Assembly: GCF_008831285.2 (NCBI RefSeq)
Contig: NW_022205061.1
Coordinates: forward strand, 12,501-47,500
Direction of reading: 5' to 3'
Source of the DNA: Nymphaea colorata
Lineage: Eukaryota > Streptophyta > Magnoliopsida > Nymphaeales > Nymphaeaceae
Length of the DNA: 35,000 nucleotides
Positions 17,851-30,332 of this stretch are shown here, piece after piece (position 1 is the stretch's first letter; each line of letters starts with the position of its first letter). The notes below the pieces were generated by a model. The model was not told the origin of the DNA and made no database searches. It saw only the letters and a list, made by a program, of their open reading frames with translations. Both the position numbers and the translations under genes were made by a program.

Positions 17851-20800
17851 GAGATTGGAGCTCGTTCTCTACGGCTTGCAGAAATTAGTCCCAAGGAGAA
17901 GGATTCGGCACCAACGTCAGTTGCAGTGGGAGGAGCGGGAGGAGCAGCTGAGGCCAAGACGGTGTTTGAACTGGGTAAGTCTCAGGGTGTCTAGGATTCT
18001 AGTGTAGGTCTCACCAAGCTAGTCAAGTCTTAACCAAGTGAGTCCAGTCTACGCGTCCCTTGAGGCTAGCCAAAGACCAGGGTCTTAGGCAAATGGCTCG
18101 GCCAAACCTGACCGAGCTCTTGATCTAATCAACCGAAGTGAGGGCGGGTCCCCTCACGAGGTCCCCACCCTGGGCTCACAAGGCTCAGGGGTTTAACCTT
18201 TTACTTTATGCGTGGGCACTAGGCCCGAGTCTAGTTTTTAAGTGTTTTTCGTTAAGTAAATAGGTTTGCTTTTGATGGGTTTCGAAATAAGGACCTAGCC
18301 TAGTGGGTTGTGCTTGGCATTTTGGATTTGGATTGTGGGTAGAGAACGAGATCTGGATTGTAGACTCGTTCAATTAGGACATGTATATATTGTTTTGGAT
18401 CTTAGTGTTTGTATTGAATATTGAACTAAAGAAGTCATTTGCAAGGTTGCATTCTCTCTCCTCCTCGCGAGGCTGTCTCTCTTTCCCTCGGTTTAGAGGC
18501 GAAATTCTCCATCTCTCTTGTCAATCACCGACTGCTCCTCGTGTGCTTGTGTGGTGCCTCTCTTCCCCTCGCGTCCCCTTGTTATGCGACGCCTCCAATT
18601 CCAGCAATCGCTTCGGGCATCGGAGACATTCCGGTGGTGAACTCAAGCGTGAAGGCTTGCGGCGGATTCCTCCTTACCGGCGGCAATCCCTCCCTCGTCC
18701 ACGGCTGATTCCCCTTTTGAACTACATTCCAGCAAGGTTGGTACCTTCTTCTCGACCCCGGTGAAGTTGAGAGGCCGCCATTGCTATAGGGAAGGCTGAA
18801 TTCGGTTTAGAATTCAGCAACGACGACTACTTTGTTTACCTTATGATTCTCGATTTTCTTCTCGTCGATCGGTGATTAATTTAGGACAGAAAATGCTAAA
18901 ACGTTGTGTCTTCTTCTCGGCGAACCCGTGAGGAAGGTCTGAGTTAAGCTTCGAAATCTGTCTTAGAACATCTAAAGATCTTCGGGAAGAAAGGTAGTGA
19001 ATCCTCGGGTTAACGTAGCCACCAAGAGAAGAACGAGAAAGTGGATGCGTCCGGACTTTCTTGAAGAGAAATTCGGGTTCTGTCCTACCTCCTGTTCTTC
19101 GATCCAGCAGGTTAAAACTCCCTGTAAATGAAGATCTAACCGGTGGAATTTCATCTGTATGAGTTCATTGGAATCGCCCAATCAAGCGCTCCAATATAAC
19201 CAAGTTCGGGTGAAATCGCATGGTTGGATAGTTAGATCGCTTCCTCGCCGGAAAACCCTGCAACTCCGGTCAAGCCTGCAATTTCTGGCGACATATCAAG
19301 TATCCTACGTCATTGGACAACCCAGCCCTTGTGCGAGTTGAAGCTCCCGTGAAGCTTGAAGGGGCGTTCTGGCCTTTGGCGAGATTGTACTCAAACCAGG
19401 CCGGTCTTCCTCTCTCGGTGCGAGCCTACGGGCAGTCATCTCGGACCAGGTAAGTCCAATCCTCACCGTCCTCCTGTACACGTGTCAACCATCCGTCGGT
19501 CTTCTCCAGCTCGTGTCCCATCTGGCTCATCGTGTCCTCCACCCGAAAACCAGTTATCCTCCACTTCCCTTAGCTTTAGGACCACTCCAAGCCACCTCGC
19601 CCTCTTTTTCCGATTTGCTTGGTCTTCTCCTTCTCGCAAGGAATCTCAGCCATCCATCTGGCCACGTGGCAGCATCTCCCTGCCCATGTCCCAGCCCCCC
19701 TCCAGGTCACACATCACCTTTTGCTCCAAGTCCTCGTAGCTCGCCACCTCATCCAACGCGAGTCCCCCTTTGGCTCGCCACTTCCTCATTTCGAGTCACT
19801 TTTCCACGATTTTAGCACAAGTCCCCTTGGACTCGCACTTGGCTTCAATCACGTCCCCATTCATTCCTTTCGCAGCCCCTCTTACCGTAGATCTTTACAC
19901 GTGTCCTCATCTCCTCTAGTCACGAGAACCCCCCCCAGCCAAGTCCCCCACTCTCTTCAACCGTTCTCTTTCGTGACCCTCGATCTTGTAGACGTGTCTT
20001 CATCTCCTCTCTCGAGAGTCCCACTCGAGTCACTTATTATTTCTAGTCTTAGGTAGTTCTTTTAGCTCGAGCCCAGTTCTAAGTCAACTTGACTTAGCCC
20101 CCAACCCGACCTAGGTGTCTTAGTCAAACCCAACCTAGTTTGACCTTGACCGAACCCAGCTCACCTAGTCGACTTCTTCTTAGTTGACTTGAGCTCCTTT
20201 GACCTAACTCATCCTCAGCCCTAGGTACTCGGTCAACCCGAGCCCAGCTAGGACTAACCTAGTTGACTCGAGCCTAGCTCGAGTGACCCAGCTCACTTAC
20301 CTCCAACCGAGCCCAGCCTCGATCTACCCCAGCTCACCCGAGTGCCTAAGTCCCTCGTCCGAGCTTATTCTTAACCTCCTTCTCTCTAGCTCACCCTCTC
20401 GGCCTAATCCACCTCTTAGCTAGGTTAACCTCCCTTGTCTACCTAAGCTCCTTTGACCCTCGGCCTACCCCAGCCCGAGCCTTCTTGTCTTGACTGGCCT
20501 ACCTATAGAGCCCCGCCAGTCCAACCCCAACCAAGCCGTAGCTAGGGACTAGGAACAGCCGGCGACGTTAGCTTTCAGCTAGCAGTCCTCGGCCAGCACC
20601 TCGGCCGCGCTCTCCGTCGTCGGAATTTCAGCCGACGCCCGTGGCCGAGCCACTCGGAGAATAGGAAGGTAGGCACTGCCGAATTCGGCTTTCGCCCCCC
20701 TTGTCCTGTCCGCGGCTTCCGTCCAGCCTAGAGGCGACAGTCGGTCGCCCTCTCCTCTCGGCTCCAGGCAGCAGGTGGCTGCCCAGTCGGCCTTCTCTCG

Positions 20801-21775
20801 CCGACCTGTCTTCAGTTTGCAAGCGGCAACGCGCCAGCGCCTCGGCGACATCCAGTCGCTGCTCTTTCGGCGTCCAAGGCGACAGCGACTCGCCTTTGCC
20901 TCTGCCGCTGCTACCGTAGGTCTGTACTCGACCGTCAGGCCTCGTCCGTCAGCCTGTGCCCGACCGCAGTTCGCTGTCCTCTCGGCCACTCGTCAGCAGG
21001 CCGCATCCGACAGCAAGCCCATGTCCTTCACGGCCGCGCGTCCGCAGGTGATCCTCGACAGCAGGTGGCTGTTTTTGCTCTCCCGTGCGCCCGTCTTCGC
21101 TCGGCAGCAGGCTGCTGCTCCAACCGGTGTCTGCCAACCCGTCCGACAGCAGGAGGCTGTCCAGGCCGCGCGCTTCACGCCGGCCCGTTGCTGCATTGCC
21201 CGGGGATTGGTCTTCACCCCGCGGCTGTTTCGGCTCAGCCAAGGCTAGCCTTGGTCGGTAACCCTCTAGTCTTTCAAGTATATCCCGGGGAGGGTGTTTG
21301 CTTATTGTTTTAGGTGTTTATTTAGTTTGTTTAGTTATTGTTTTAGCCCAAGGCTTCGGCCTAGCTCCCTGCCGTGGTACCTCAAGGGCCAGCCGCCCGA
21401 GACACGACCACAAGGAGCCGACCGTACCCATTTGCTTATTGTTGGGCGTGGTTTGCTCGTTCGTCTTGTGTGTTTGGTTGAGTGGTTTGTTGAGTGAGAC
21501 GATTGAATTCTTGTATCACTTACAATTGTAAAAGCCGCGTCAACCCTTGTAGTGTTTGTCTTAGGTCTGCCCGTAGTTAGGATTTGGGAATAAGGGTATT
21601 CCGCACCTGAGTCTCCTGTCCTAAGGGTTTTTGCGCCGGGGTCTGTCTGGCCGGGTAGAAGTGTTGTAATTAATTGTCTTAGGAATTTTTGGTTTTTGAG
21701 TAGCACTCAAGAGACCTAGGAAGGTAGGTCGCTCTTGGTTAGGAAATTCTGGTCCTAGCAGGAGTGGGCCTAACA
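17772..21775 (+). repeat. Element B 3' LTR (4004 bp)
   Basis: Same length as the 5' LTR with no indel. It holds the last codons and stop (TAA at 17848-17850) of gag-pol, a TATA-like box at 18384-18390, a 5' splice-site-like CAG/GTAAGT at 19450, the pyrimidine/W-box-core block (about 20056-20536) and the CAGCAGG repeats. At the gag-pol stop the 5' LTR reads TCA instead of TAA. No host gene is visible. Confidence 0.96.
18384..18390 (+). promoter_or_regulatory. TATA-like box, element B 3' LTR
   Basis: TATATAT, the exact counterpart of 9248-9254 in the 5' LTR. Confidence 0.55.
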
Positions 21776-21780
21776 GAGAC
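21776..21780 (+). repeat. Target site duplication of element B, right copy
   Basis: GAGAC directly after the right LTR end; it matches 8631-8635. Confidence 0.97.
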
Positions 21781-22193
21781 CAACTTGAATGGGCGCCTCG
21801 CTTGCGAAGACCGACGTGCTGATTACCAAGGGGCTTTGGCCTTTGCCCTTGGTCGCTTGCTGAACTTGCTTCAGCCAGGTAGGCACCCGAATCACCCTAT
21901 AGTTCCGAGGGCGGGTGCACTCGTTTTCAGCCTTGCCTCCGGGCGTGTAGTGCTGGGGTTACCTCCAAAGCTCGATAGCTAAGGACACGAACCCGGACTA
22001 CGGACCTTCCTAGGGTGCATGGTGATGGTTTGCACGTCCTAGGGATTGTATGAATGGTTTGATACGAATGATGAATGCTGGATTGAGTGAGGAATGAGCT
22101 ATTGTTGTACGCTACGCTTGTACGGCCTCGAACCCAACTTGTTGTAGTAGGTTCAGACCTATTTTATTAAAGGGTAAACCATTCCTTGTATCC
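21776..22193 (+). repeat. Element A 3' LTR, second segment
   Basis: From 21781 the sequence continues the element A LTR exactly where 8635 left off (counterpart 1900-2307). It is cut at 22193, where element C begins; the undisturbed LTR continues at 2308. Short open frames here are not supported as genes. Confidence 0.95.
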
Positions 22194-22736
22194 TGATATG
22201 GGTCAACCTGCAGAGTGGCCTAGGGTAGCCACAGATGTCGCAGAGAGCAGCCAAAGGGCGCGGGGCAAAGCCACCCTTCATGCGATTAAGGCCCTACAAG
22301 GCCAACATGACTCAAGGCTGAGTCAAAAGGGTGGCGTAGTGCAGCAGGTGCAGACCTTACAAACTGAACAGGTTCAGCTTAGAATCGATGCCGAGGGAGG
22401 AGCGGGAGGAGAGGCAACGGCTCTAAGCGAGGCTCTTGAGGACCAAGGCGAAAGGGGTCAAGTCCGAGTCCGGTCTAGTCCAACCTAGGTCTTCGCTATA
22501 CTCATGCACTTAGGGTCAGCCTAGGGCGAGCCTAGGCGAATTTCTGGTCTGAACCAAGGCCCACAGCGTGCGGGCTAAGAAGAGGACGAGTTAGGGACGA
22601 GACACTAAGTCTCGAGTTCGAGTTTGCTTGCGTTTTCTTTGATTTTAGAGTGCGCATTTGCTTTGGTAGTCAATTCCGTTTTGGATTTTGATTTTGGGTT
22701 GGATCAATTGTTTAGATCCGCTTTTTACTTCAGTAC

Positions 22737-22744
22737 TATAAATA
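22737..22744 (+). promoter_or_regulatory. TATA box, element C first LTR
   Basis: TATAAATA after CAGTAC, followed by TTCTTTTGGATCTG and GAAGTCATTTGTG and a CTCTCT-rich leader, in the same order as in element B. It is the best core promoter match in the window. Confidence 0.7.
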
Positions 22745-23480
22745 TTTAGAATTCTTTTGGATCTGTATGCAAAAATTTGAGAATAGAAGTCATTTGTGTG
22801 AATCGACTCTCTCTCTTCTCCTCTACTCGAGTTCTCTCCCTCTCACGCGCGTCTCCTCTCCAAGCCATGTTCTTCTTCCTCCGTCTTACATTTGGGGAAT
22901 TTTGATGCAACTTGCTGGAATTCCTCAAGCAACAGCAGCTAAACCCGACGGTATTCTTCTCTCTTAGCCTTGATTTCTTCTTCTCTTCTTCCCTAATCAC
23001 TCAACCGAAGGGTTAGCCAAATGGAGAGCTTCCAAGTGCCCGGCACAAGGTGCTTCCTCCCACGGATTTGTTCCCCACGTCTTCATCAACGATAGCGGTG
23101 CAGCCTCCACGTCTCCACCCGTGAAGGTTAGAGGCCTCTTCGTACTGGGAAGACTTCATCCTCTAGGCGACTAGAAGGGTGAAGTATCCACTCCAGATTT
23201 GGGCTCTTAGAGGTAAGCGTCCATAACTCGATTGTAGGGGCGTGCAACGGCGTTAAGAGAGTTTAGGGGAGAGTTCGGCCAAGGGGAGTTCTTGCTGGAA
23301 TCACAGCCAGCAAGCTAGCCTTTCCCACGGTGGAAATCGTCCTTAAACTCGATTTTACGAGTCACGCACCTCCAGCTAGTTATTGTCGTTTAATTCTACG
23401 AGTTTCACTAGATTGTTTTGGTTTCTTTAAGCTAAGAAAGTTCAGATTTAGCCACGGCCTTGTCCTCCCTCTTGCTGGTC

Positions 23481-23592
23481 GAAATCAGAAAGAAAAAAAA
23501 ACAGAAAAGAAGGGCGAGAAAAAATCAGAAAGAAAAGAAAAGAAAAAGAGAGACGCCCAATTGAAAAACTAAAGTAAAAGAAAGAGAGAATC
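23481..23592 (+). repeat. Purine (GA/A-rich) tract in element C first LTR
   Basis: About 110 nt almost only A and G, made of AGAAAGAAAAG-like units. The second LTR has a shorter version at about 31620-31729, with several A-run length differences, as expected for slippage. Confidence 0.75.
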
Positions 23593-25354
23593 GGCAAGAG
23601 GACTAGGCGTGGCCAGTTCTGGAAATTGGCCGGAATTGTCTAGTTCCGGCCACTGCTGCATTGATTCCGGCATCACTCCATCCAGGGCAGCAAGTGTTCG
23701 AGTTATTCGTGTGTGCATTTGGGAGATTCCGGCCTCAATTGGGGAAAATCCGGCCACATTTGGGGAAAGCACTCTTGCGTCGTCACATTTGGGGATTCCG
23801 CATTTGTCTCACCCAAATCGGTAAGTGATTGCTTGACTTGGGCCCTTCGCCATCTCCACCACACATCTGTACACGTGGCATGATCTGGAGCACTTGAGAG
23901 AGAACCTTGGAGTGAAATCCTCCACATCCCTAGCTTGTAGCTAGTGGATCACATTTGGAAGGGGCGAGTTCTCTTTTGAGAGATCTTCTCCTACTTCGTA
24001 GGTGGCTGCTCACCTTGTTGACTGCCACCTCCTCCTCCATTTTAGCTAGGATATTGCCCGGCCACACACCTCATCAGCCAGCTTGCCACCTCACCTAGAC
24101 ACCTCACCAACATCCCTAGCCTCTCTCCTACGTATTAGGGAGATAGCCCTTCTAGAACGCCACCTAGCCTAGAATCTTGGAGGACAATCCTATCAAGGAA
24201 TATTCTCCATATTCTTAGCCAACTCTACCCCTACCCAATTACCCCGAGCCTACCCGAACTTACCAAGTTACCGCTTGCCTTTCCATTTCCATTTTCTCAT
24301 CTACCCTAAACCGAGCCACTCAAACCTACCCTAGCTACTTTGTAGGAACCCCAATTTGAGTCCCTTCCCTACACCCGGTCAACCTAAGACTTTGACCGTA
24401 GGACCTACCTAGCCTACTCTACCTATGACCTAGCTCGCTGGCCAAACCTAGCCCGGGCCCACCTGGTCCCACCTGGTCCGAACCCACTCAGTCCAAGTCC
24501 CGCGCCTAGTTGGTTTCAACCTTAGCGCCAAGGAAGACCGCGGCATTGCTAGCCGCATCCTTGAAGTCTTTGGAACCGGCGGGCCTTGATCCAGCATATT
24601 CCGGCGACCTCCGGCCACCTCTGCTCTTTTTCCGGCGACTCTCCGGCGTGGATTCCAGAAGGTTCCCCAGACATCCAGCAAGGCGTTGAAGTGCTCCTAG
24701 GCGATTCCGGCGGGGTGATCCTACTTCACGCGTCTCTTGGAGTGGCTTGTCTTCACGCCCGGCCTCTTCCTTTTGGAGTTCAGCTCTGCATCAGCCCCGT
24801 TCTTTCGTGTTGCTGATAGTCCTCGAGTGTGGAATCTCACCTCGAGGCTTTTGACTGCTTAGCCAAGCTAGCCTTGGCCGGTACACTCTACTCCTCTCTT
24901 TAGACACGCGGGAGGTAGCACTTATTTCTGCATTTTGCTTTCGGCCCGACCGTGAGGTCGTAGTTGTGCATAGAGGGACCTCCGCGGCACTGCGCCAAGG
25001 ACACGACCTCGTGCCAGCACTAGCCTCCTACGGGTGGGTGTGGTTTGTGCGTTTAGGCGTGGTTTGCATGGTTTGCTTGAGTGAGTTTGAGTGATTTTAA
25101 CAAATGTATCGCTTCCGCTTGTATTAGCCTCGCATCTCTTAGATTTGTGTAGTAGGTTTTGCTTGGGTTTGGGTATAGCCTCTCTTGTACTCCGCTACCT
25201 ATCCGGGATTTTCTAAGTTGGGGTCCTGTCCGACTGGGTAGTGTCTTTGTTTTAATTTGTCTAGGAAGTCTTTGGTTGGTCCAAGGTGATCGTGGGGGTA
25301 GGCACGGCCGTTGGTTTCAGACTTAGGTCGGCCACGGGCAAGACCCTACCAATT

Positions 25355-25366
25355 TGGTATCAGAGC
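25355..25366 (+). promoter_or_regulatory. Primer binding site of element C, first copy
   Basis: TGGTATCAGAGC, 3 nt after the LTR end CTACCA. Confidence 0.95.
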
Positions 25367-25529
25367 CTCCTTGGAGCAGCAGCAAGCAAGTACAGTATCG
25401 GCATTTGGTTTTATACAGGGCAGAATACAGTTGGAATTCTTGTCAGTGTCAGAGTCAGTGGTTTTCAGCTAGTCGTGTGATTCTTTTAGACGTTTGGATT
25501 TCTGTTTTTTTTTGGACTTAACCATCGCA

Positions 25530-28500
25530 ATGGTTAAGAAGAAGCAAGTCGTGCCCGAGGCACCAGATGTTGAGGCGGAGACCTCAGCCAATGAGGAACA
25601 GCCATCTACTGAGATGGAGGTATACGCGGTGGAAAGAATGGTTCACATCGAAAATGAGGTTTTGAAAATCCGCCACGAGATGAGCGACTACAAGAAACAA
25701 CTTTCTAAGCTCAACGAGTTAGATGAGATCAAGGAGATGATGAGAGTCATGACGGCCAATCAAGAGGCCCTTAGGAGAAACAACCCGGATCCCCCACAGC
25801 CCCACGTTGATAAGGGCAAGGGCATACTCAATGGACCGCCCAACGTTGGTCCTAATCCCTTCCATTCGCAAGCCGGCCCTAGTAGACCACCACCCGGGGG
25901 AATAACAGTAATAATGGAGGTTTCCAAGCACAACCCACCAACCTCAACAACTATCACGGTGGGCATCATAACTCCTCGCCTGAGTGGGAGAATCGAGAGC
26001 CTTATGGACCCCAATCCAGCCAGTATAGGTCCAGATTTGGAGGCACACAGTGGGAGAATATTAATTCAGATCGTAGATGGGGTGATAGAGGAGACCGTGA
26101 ACCACCTTCTTGGGAGCCATATAGAGAGCGTCATGCAGCGCCAAGAAACCAACCGAGGATTCCTATGGTTCGCATTGACTTCCCTAGATTCAATGGCAAG
26201 GAACCCTTAGATTGGATTTTTCAAGTGGAGGAGTACTTCACATGTCAGATGATTCCAGATGAAGAATGGCTTCAAACGTCCATTCTACACTTCGATGGCG
26301 AAGCTAGGAGATGGTATCGTTGGCTCAAGCTCAAGGAGCCAGTCAATACGTGGGGAGAGTTCAAAGAAGCTCTCATGCTCAGATTTGGTGAGTCTTCCTA
26401 TGTAGATTACGACATCGAGTTGCGTAATCTAAGACAAACCGCATCCGTTCAAGAATACCAAGCCAAGTTTGAGAATTTAGCAAGCATGGTTGATTGGACG
26501 CCTAAGTCCCTCATTGCCGCATTTGTTGGAGGATTGAAGGAGGAAATTCAAATAGATATACGGGCTGAGCCTAACACGGAGTTGCGGAAGTGCTTTGCCA
26601 AAGCACGTTCCATCGAGGATAGGCAAAGAAAGAAACAAGCCTTGTACCGACAATGGAGAAACCCCGGAACCGTCCGTGTGAGGGAGATCCCTCAACCGCA
26701 AAAATTCCTTCCAGCCCCTCCGCGTAAAGAAGAACCTAAACCCGCTTTCAAGGGTCGAGCACCTCCTGTACTAACTCAGGAAGAAAGAGAAGAGTTAATC
26801 AAGAACAAGCAGTGTTTCTGGTGTAAAGAGAAGTGGGACCCTACGCACAAGTGCAAGCACATTCGAGTCTACACGGTTTTGGATGGTGACGCCGACGATG
26901 AAGGGGAAGAAGATCAATCCCCTATGATCGAAGAAATAGAGGAATTGGAGGCCCGAGAAGAGCCTCAAGAGCAGGAAAGGCCACCTCCTGAGGGCGCTTG
27001 TCATACCATGACAGACCCTAACCGACCGGATGCTATGAGAGTTATAGGGCAAATTGGAAAGAGAAATGTTCTTGTTCTTTTGGATTCGGGGGCTACTCAC
27101 AATTTCGTGGGTGACCACCTCGCTCAGGAATTGAAGTGTACCATCGAAGAGCACCCAACTCTTAAAGTACTGGTGGCCAATGGTGAGTGTCTCCCTTGCA
27201 CTCGCAAGTGTGCTAATGTAGAGCTCGTGCTTCAGAAGATCCCTTATACAGTCGACTTGCTAGTTGTCCCTCTACCCAGCGTAGATATCATTCTTGGAGT
27301 CAAATGGCTCAAGACCTTAGGGCGAATTTGGTGGGACTTCTTTACCATGGAGATGTGCCTGCCTAAGGAGGGTGGAGGAAAGGAAGTAGTGCTAAGGGCA
27401 GTCGATCCTAGTTTGGCACCCAAGGCAGCGTTAAAGGCTATAGCAGTCCAGAGACCAGCGGCTTGGTTAGTTTCAGTGGCAGAGGAAGTTGTCGCTCAAG
27501 AAGGATCAGAAGAGAAAGTACCCGAGCAGATTCAGAAAGTGTTGGATGAGTTCAAGGATATATTCGAGGAACCTAAAGGACTTCCTCCACCTCGATCATA
27601 TGACCACCGGATAGTGTTGACCAACGGTACAGAGCCGGTTAACGTGCGCCCATACCGCTATGGGTACGCTCAAAAATCAGAAATTGAGCGATTGGTCAAA
27701 GAAATGCGAGAAAGTAATATTATTCGGCCTAGTTCTAGTCCCTTCTCGTCGCCAGTCCTTCTCGTCAAGAAAAAGGACAACACATGGAGATTCTGTGTGG
27801 ATTACAGGGCCTTGAACGAAGCTACTGTCAAGGATAGGCATCCAATTCCTGTTATTGATGAACTCTTGGATGAACTATCTGGAGCTCGCATATTCTCCAA
27901 GTTGGATCTCCGGTCAGGGTACCACCAAATTCGAATGTATGAGGCAGACATTTCAAAGACGGCATTTCGTACCCATGATGGCCATTATGAGTTTTTGGTC
28001 ATGCCGTTTGGACTTACGAACGCGCCCGCGACATTCCAACGATGTATGAATGACGTGTTTCGTCAGTTCCTGCGTGACTTCGTGTTAGTCTTCTTCGATG
28101 ACATTCTTGTGTACAGCCAGAGTATTGAACAGCATGTCGATCACCTTCGTACAGTGTTGAGAGTATTAAGGGAGAATACCCTATTCGCAAAAATGTCCAA
28201 ATGCAGCTTTGGGCAGACTTCTATTGGGTATTTGGGTCACATCGTATCACATGAGGGGGTCAGAGCCGACCCTGAAAAACTCCAGGCCATGGATCAATGG
28301 CCCTTGCCGAAGGACCCACGAGGCATGCGGGGATTTTTAGGCCTCACGGGGTACTATCGCAGATTTATCAAAGGCTATGGTTTGATCGCTTCTCCCTTGA
28401 CGCACATGTTAAAAAGGGGGAGTATACATGGTCTGAGAAAGCAAGAGAGGCCTTTGTCAAACTCAAGGCCGTATGATGAATGCCCCAGTACTTGCTCTCC

Positions 28501-30277
28501 CTGATTTCTCTAAGGATTTCGTGATTGAGACAGATGCTAGTGACGTTGGCGTCGGTGCAGTTCTGAGCCAAGAGGGCCACCCAATTGCGTTTATGTCAAA
28601 GCCCTCACAGAGCGGGCCAAACCCTTTTCCACCTATGAAAAGGAGCTTTTGGCAATAGTCTTAGCAGTAGACAAGTGGAGGCCCTATCTGATTGGGCGAA
28701 GATTTGTGGTGAGAACGGACCACAGCAGTTTGAGGTACATGGTAAAGCAACGCGTCTCGACTCCAATCCTGCAGAGATGGTTAGCCAAACTCCTTGGCTA
28801 CGATTTCACGATAGAGTACAAGAAGGGAACCGAAAACTCTGCTGCAGACTCCTTGTCACGCATGCCAGAGCAATTAAAAACTCTTTCTGTGATTGAGACC
28901 GACCTTTGGGATAGACTAACTCAGGAGCAAGATCAGGATCTAACTCTTAGGCTCCTCAAGCAGTCCATACGCCAGAATCCAGAGTCTATTCCCCACTATT
29001 CGTTAAGAGGAGAAATACTCTGCAAGAAGGACGAGCCTTGGTACCAAAGAACTCGCCTCTCAAGGTTGAGCTACTCAAACATTTTCATGACTCGAGCATT
29101 GCTGGTCACGAAGGCGTGGCTAAAACTATGGGGCGCATTAAGGCACAGTTTTGGTGGGAGGGAATGAAAGCAGACGTGAGGGATTACGTGAAAGCCTGCC
29201 CTACCTGCCAACGTGAAAAATATGAGGCCATCAAGCCTCCAGGGCACTTGAACCCTTTGCCCATACCGGATAAGCCATGGGAAGATGTATCAATGGACTT
29301 CATTGATGCAATGCCCCGAGCTGAAGGGAAAGAGGCGGTGTTGGTCGTGGTAGATCGCTTAACCAAGTACAGCCATTTTGTGGCCCTACCCAGAAACTAC
29401 CATGGACCAATGGTTGCTAATGTTTACCAAGATCACGTTGGAAAGCTGCATGGTATGCCCAAGACCATTGTCTGCGATCGGGACTCGATCTTCCTCAGTG
29501 CTTTTTGGAGGGAGTATATGAGAATGGCGGGTACAGTGATCAACTTTAGCACCGCCCATCATCCTCAAACAGATGGGCAGAGCGAAGTAGTCAACAGGAC
29601 ACTGGAGACCTATCTAAGGTGTTACGCCGGAGAGAGACCCAACACATGGGTCAAATATTTATCTTGGGCTGAGTGGTCCTATAACACCAGCCTCCATTCA
29701 GGAACCGGCATGACTCCCTATGAAGCCCTGTATGGTTGCCCGCCGAGTTATGTCCCGAGGTATGAGGTAGACACCAGCAAGAGAAGATGAGGTCGATGTT
29801 GCCTTGAGAAACAGGGATGACATTCTAGCCACGCTCAAAAGAAACATCCAGAGGGCCCAGGCTAGAATGAAAAAGGCGCATGATAAGGGGCGTAGAGACA
29901 GAGAATTTGAGGTAGGCGACATGGTATGGTTAAAGAGGCTGCCCATGAAGCAGAAATCGTTGCTAGGACAGCCCTATTCGAAGCTTCTGCCAAGATACTA
30001 TGGGCCGTTTCGAGTTCTTCAGAAGATTGGTAAGGCAGCCTATCGCATAGCTTTGCCACCTACAGCCCTTGTCCATCCAGTATTCCATGTCTCTCGGTTG
30101 AAGCCGCATCACGGGCCAGTACCAGAGCAAGAGGAACCATTACCAGATGTTAGCCAACGCCCATATCGAATCCTAAAGCACCGATGGGTCACTAGAGATG
30201 GTAGAGCCCGCCACGAGGTTTTGATTGAATGGGAAGGAATCGATGGTGGTACCTCCTGGGAGTTGTTTGACAGGTAA
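25530..30277 (+). pseudogene. gag-pol: Element C Gag-Pol, broken by seven frame changes
   Basis: The ATG at 25530 gives MVKKKQ. All domains of a gag-pol with chromodomain can be read, but in several frames: gag N terminus (25530 to about 25900), gag core (about 26165-26640), knuckle CFWCKEKWDPTHKC (about 26813-26855), protease with DSG near 27082, RT (27646 to about 28410, FFDDIL near 28093), RNase H (about 28510-28890), integrase zinc region (about 29080-29215), core with intact D-D-E motifs (about 29290-29600), C-terminal part and chromodomain (about 30160-30265). The frame changes lie near 25900, 28418, 28470, 28602, 29037, 29780 and 30275. Six behave as loss of one base; the one near 29780 is a gain of one or loss of two. 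The first is confirmed by comparison with the second gag copy, where a G run is one base longer. The stretch 26165-28415 is clean. As written it cannot give an active polyprotein. Confidence 0.93.
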
Positions 30278-30294
30278 AATTCCAATTCCCTACA

Positions 30295-30314
30295 GGAGCT
30301 TGGGGACAAGCTCC
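30295..30314 (+). other. Stem-loop before the polypurine tract, element C
   Basis: GGAGCTTG - GGGA - CAAGCTCC: perfect 8-bp stem. Compared with element A, the outer C-G pair is flipped to G-C with both sides changed. Confidence 0.6.
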
Positions 30315-30319
30315 ATCTC

Positions 30320-30332
30320 AGGAGGGTGGATC
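30320..30332 (+). promoter_or_regulatory. Polypurine tract of element C
   Basis: AGGAGGGTGGATC ends at the LTR start TGATACGG (30333). It is very similar to the tract of element A. Confidence 0.85.

Larger units (their letters stand above)
8636..21775 (+). mobile_element. Element B: complete, probably autonomous Ty3/gypsy chromovirus-type retrotransposon
   Basis: The 13,140-bp element has two LTRs of 4004 bp each (8636-12639 and 17772-21775), a primer site, a polypurine tract, one intact gag-pol frame and a perfect GAGAC target duplication. LTR ends are TGTTACAG and CCTAACA. By eye the LTRs differ at about two dozen substitutions and show no indel, so the insertion is recent. It interrupts the 3' LTR of element A on the same strand. 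Every part expected of an autonomous element is present. Confidence 0.97.
1..22193 (+). mobile_element. Element A: non-autonomous Ty3/gypsy retrotransposon (gag-protease only), interrupted
   Basis: The element consists of a 5' LTR (1-2453, left end outside the window), an internal region of about 2.5 kb (2454-4991) and a 3' LTR that starts at 4992. Positions 1 onward match 6724 onward almost base for base, which identifies the two LTRs. LTR ends are TGTTACA (4992) and TGTAACA (ending 2453), an inverted pair. The 3' LTR is split by element B (8636-21775) and again at 22193 by element C; the last 146 bp of the LTR (counterpart of 2308-2453) are not in the window. Summing the pieces gives an LTR of about 4.2 kb. 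RT, RNase H and integrase are absent. Element A is older than B and C because both sit inside it. Confidence 0.93.
22194..25351 (+). repeat. Element C first LTR (3158 bp)
   Basis: It starts TGATATGG and ends CCCTACCA, 3 nt before the primer site. The first 295 bp form an open frame (to the TAG at 22486-22488), the counterpart of the pol tail. TATA box at 22737-22744; CT-rich leader; 5' splice-site-like AG/GTAAGC at 23213 and CG/GTAAGT at 23821; a long purine tract at about 23481-23592; pyrimidine-rich text 24000-24430. No host gene is seen. Confidence 0.94.
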
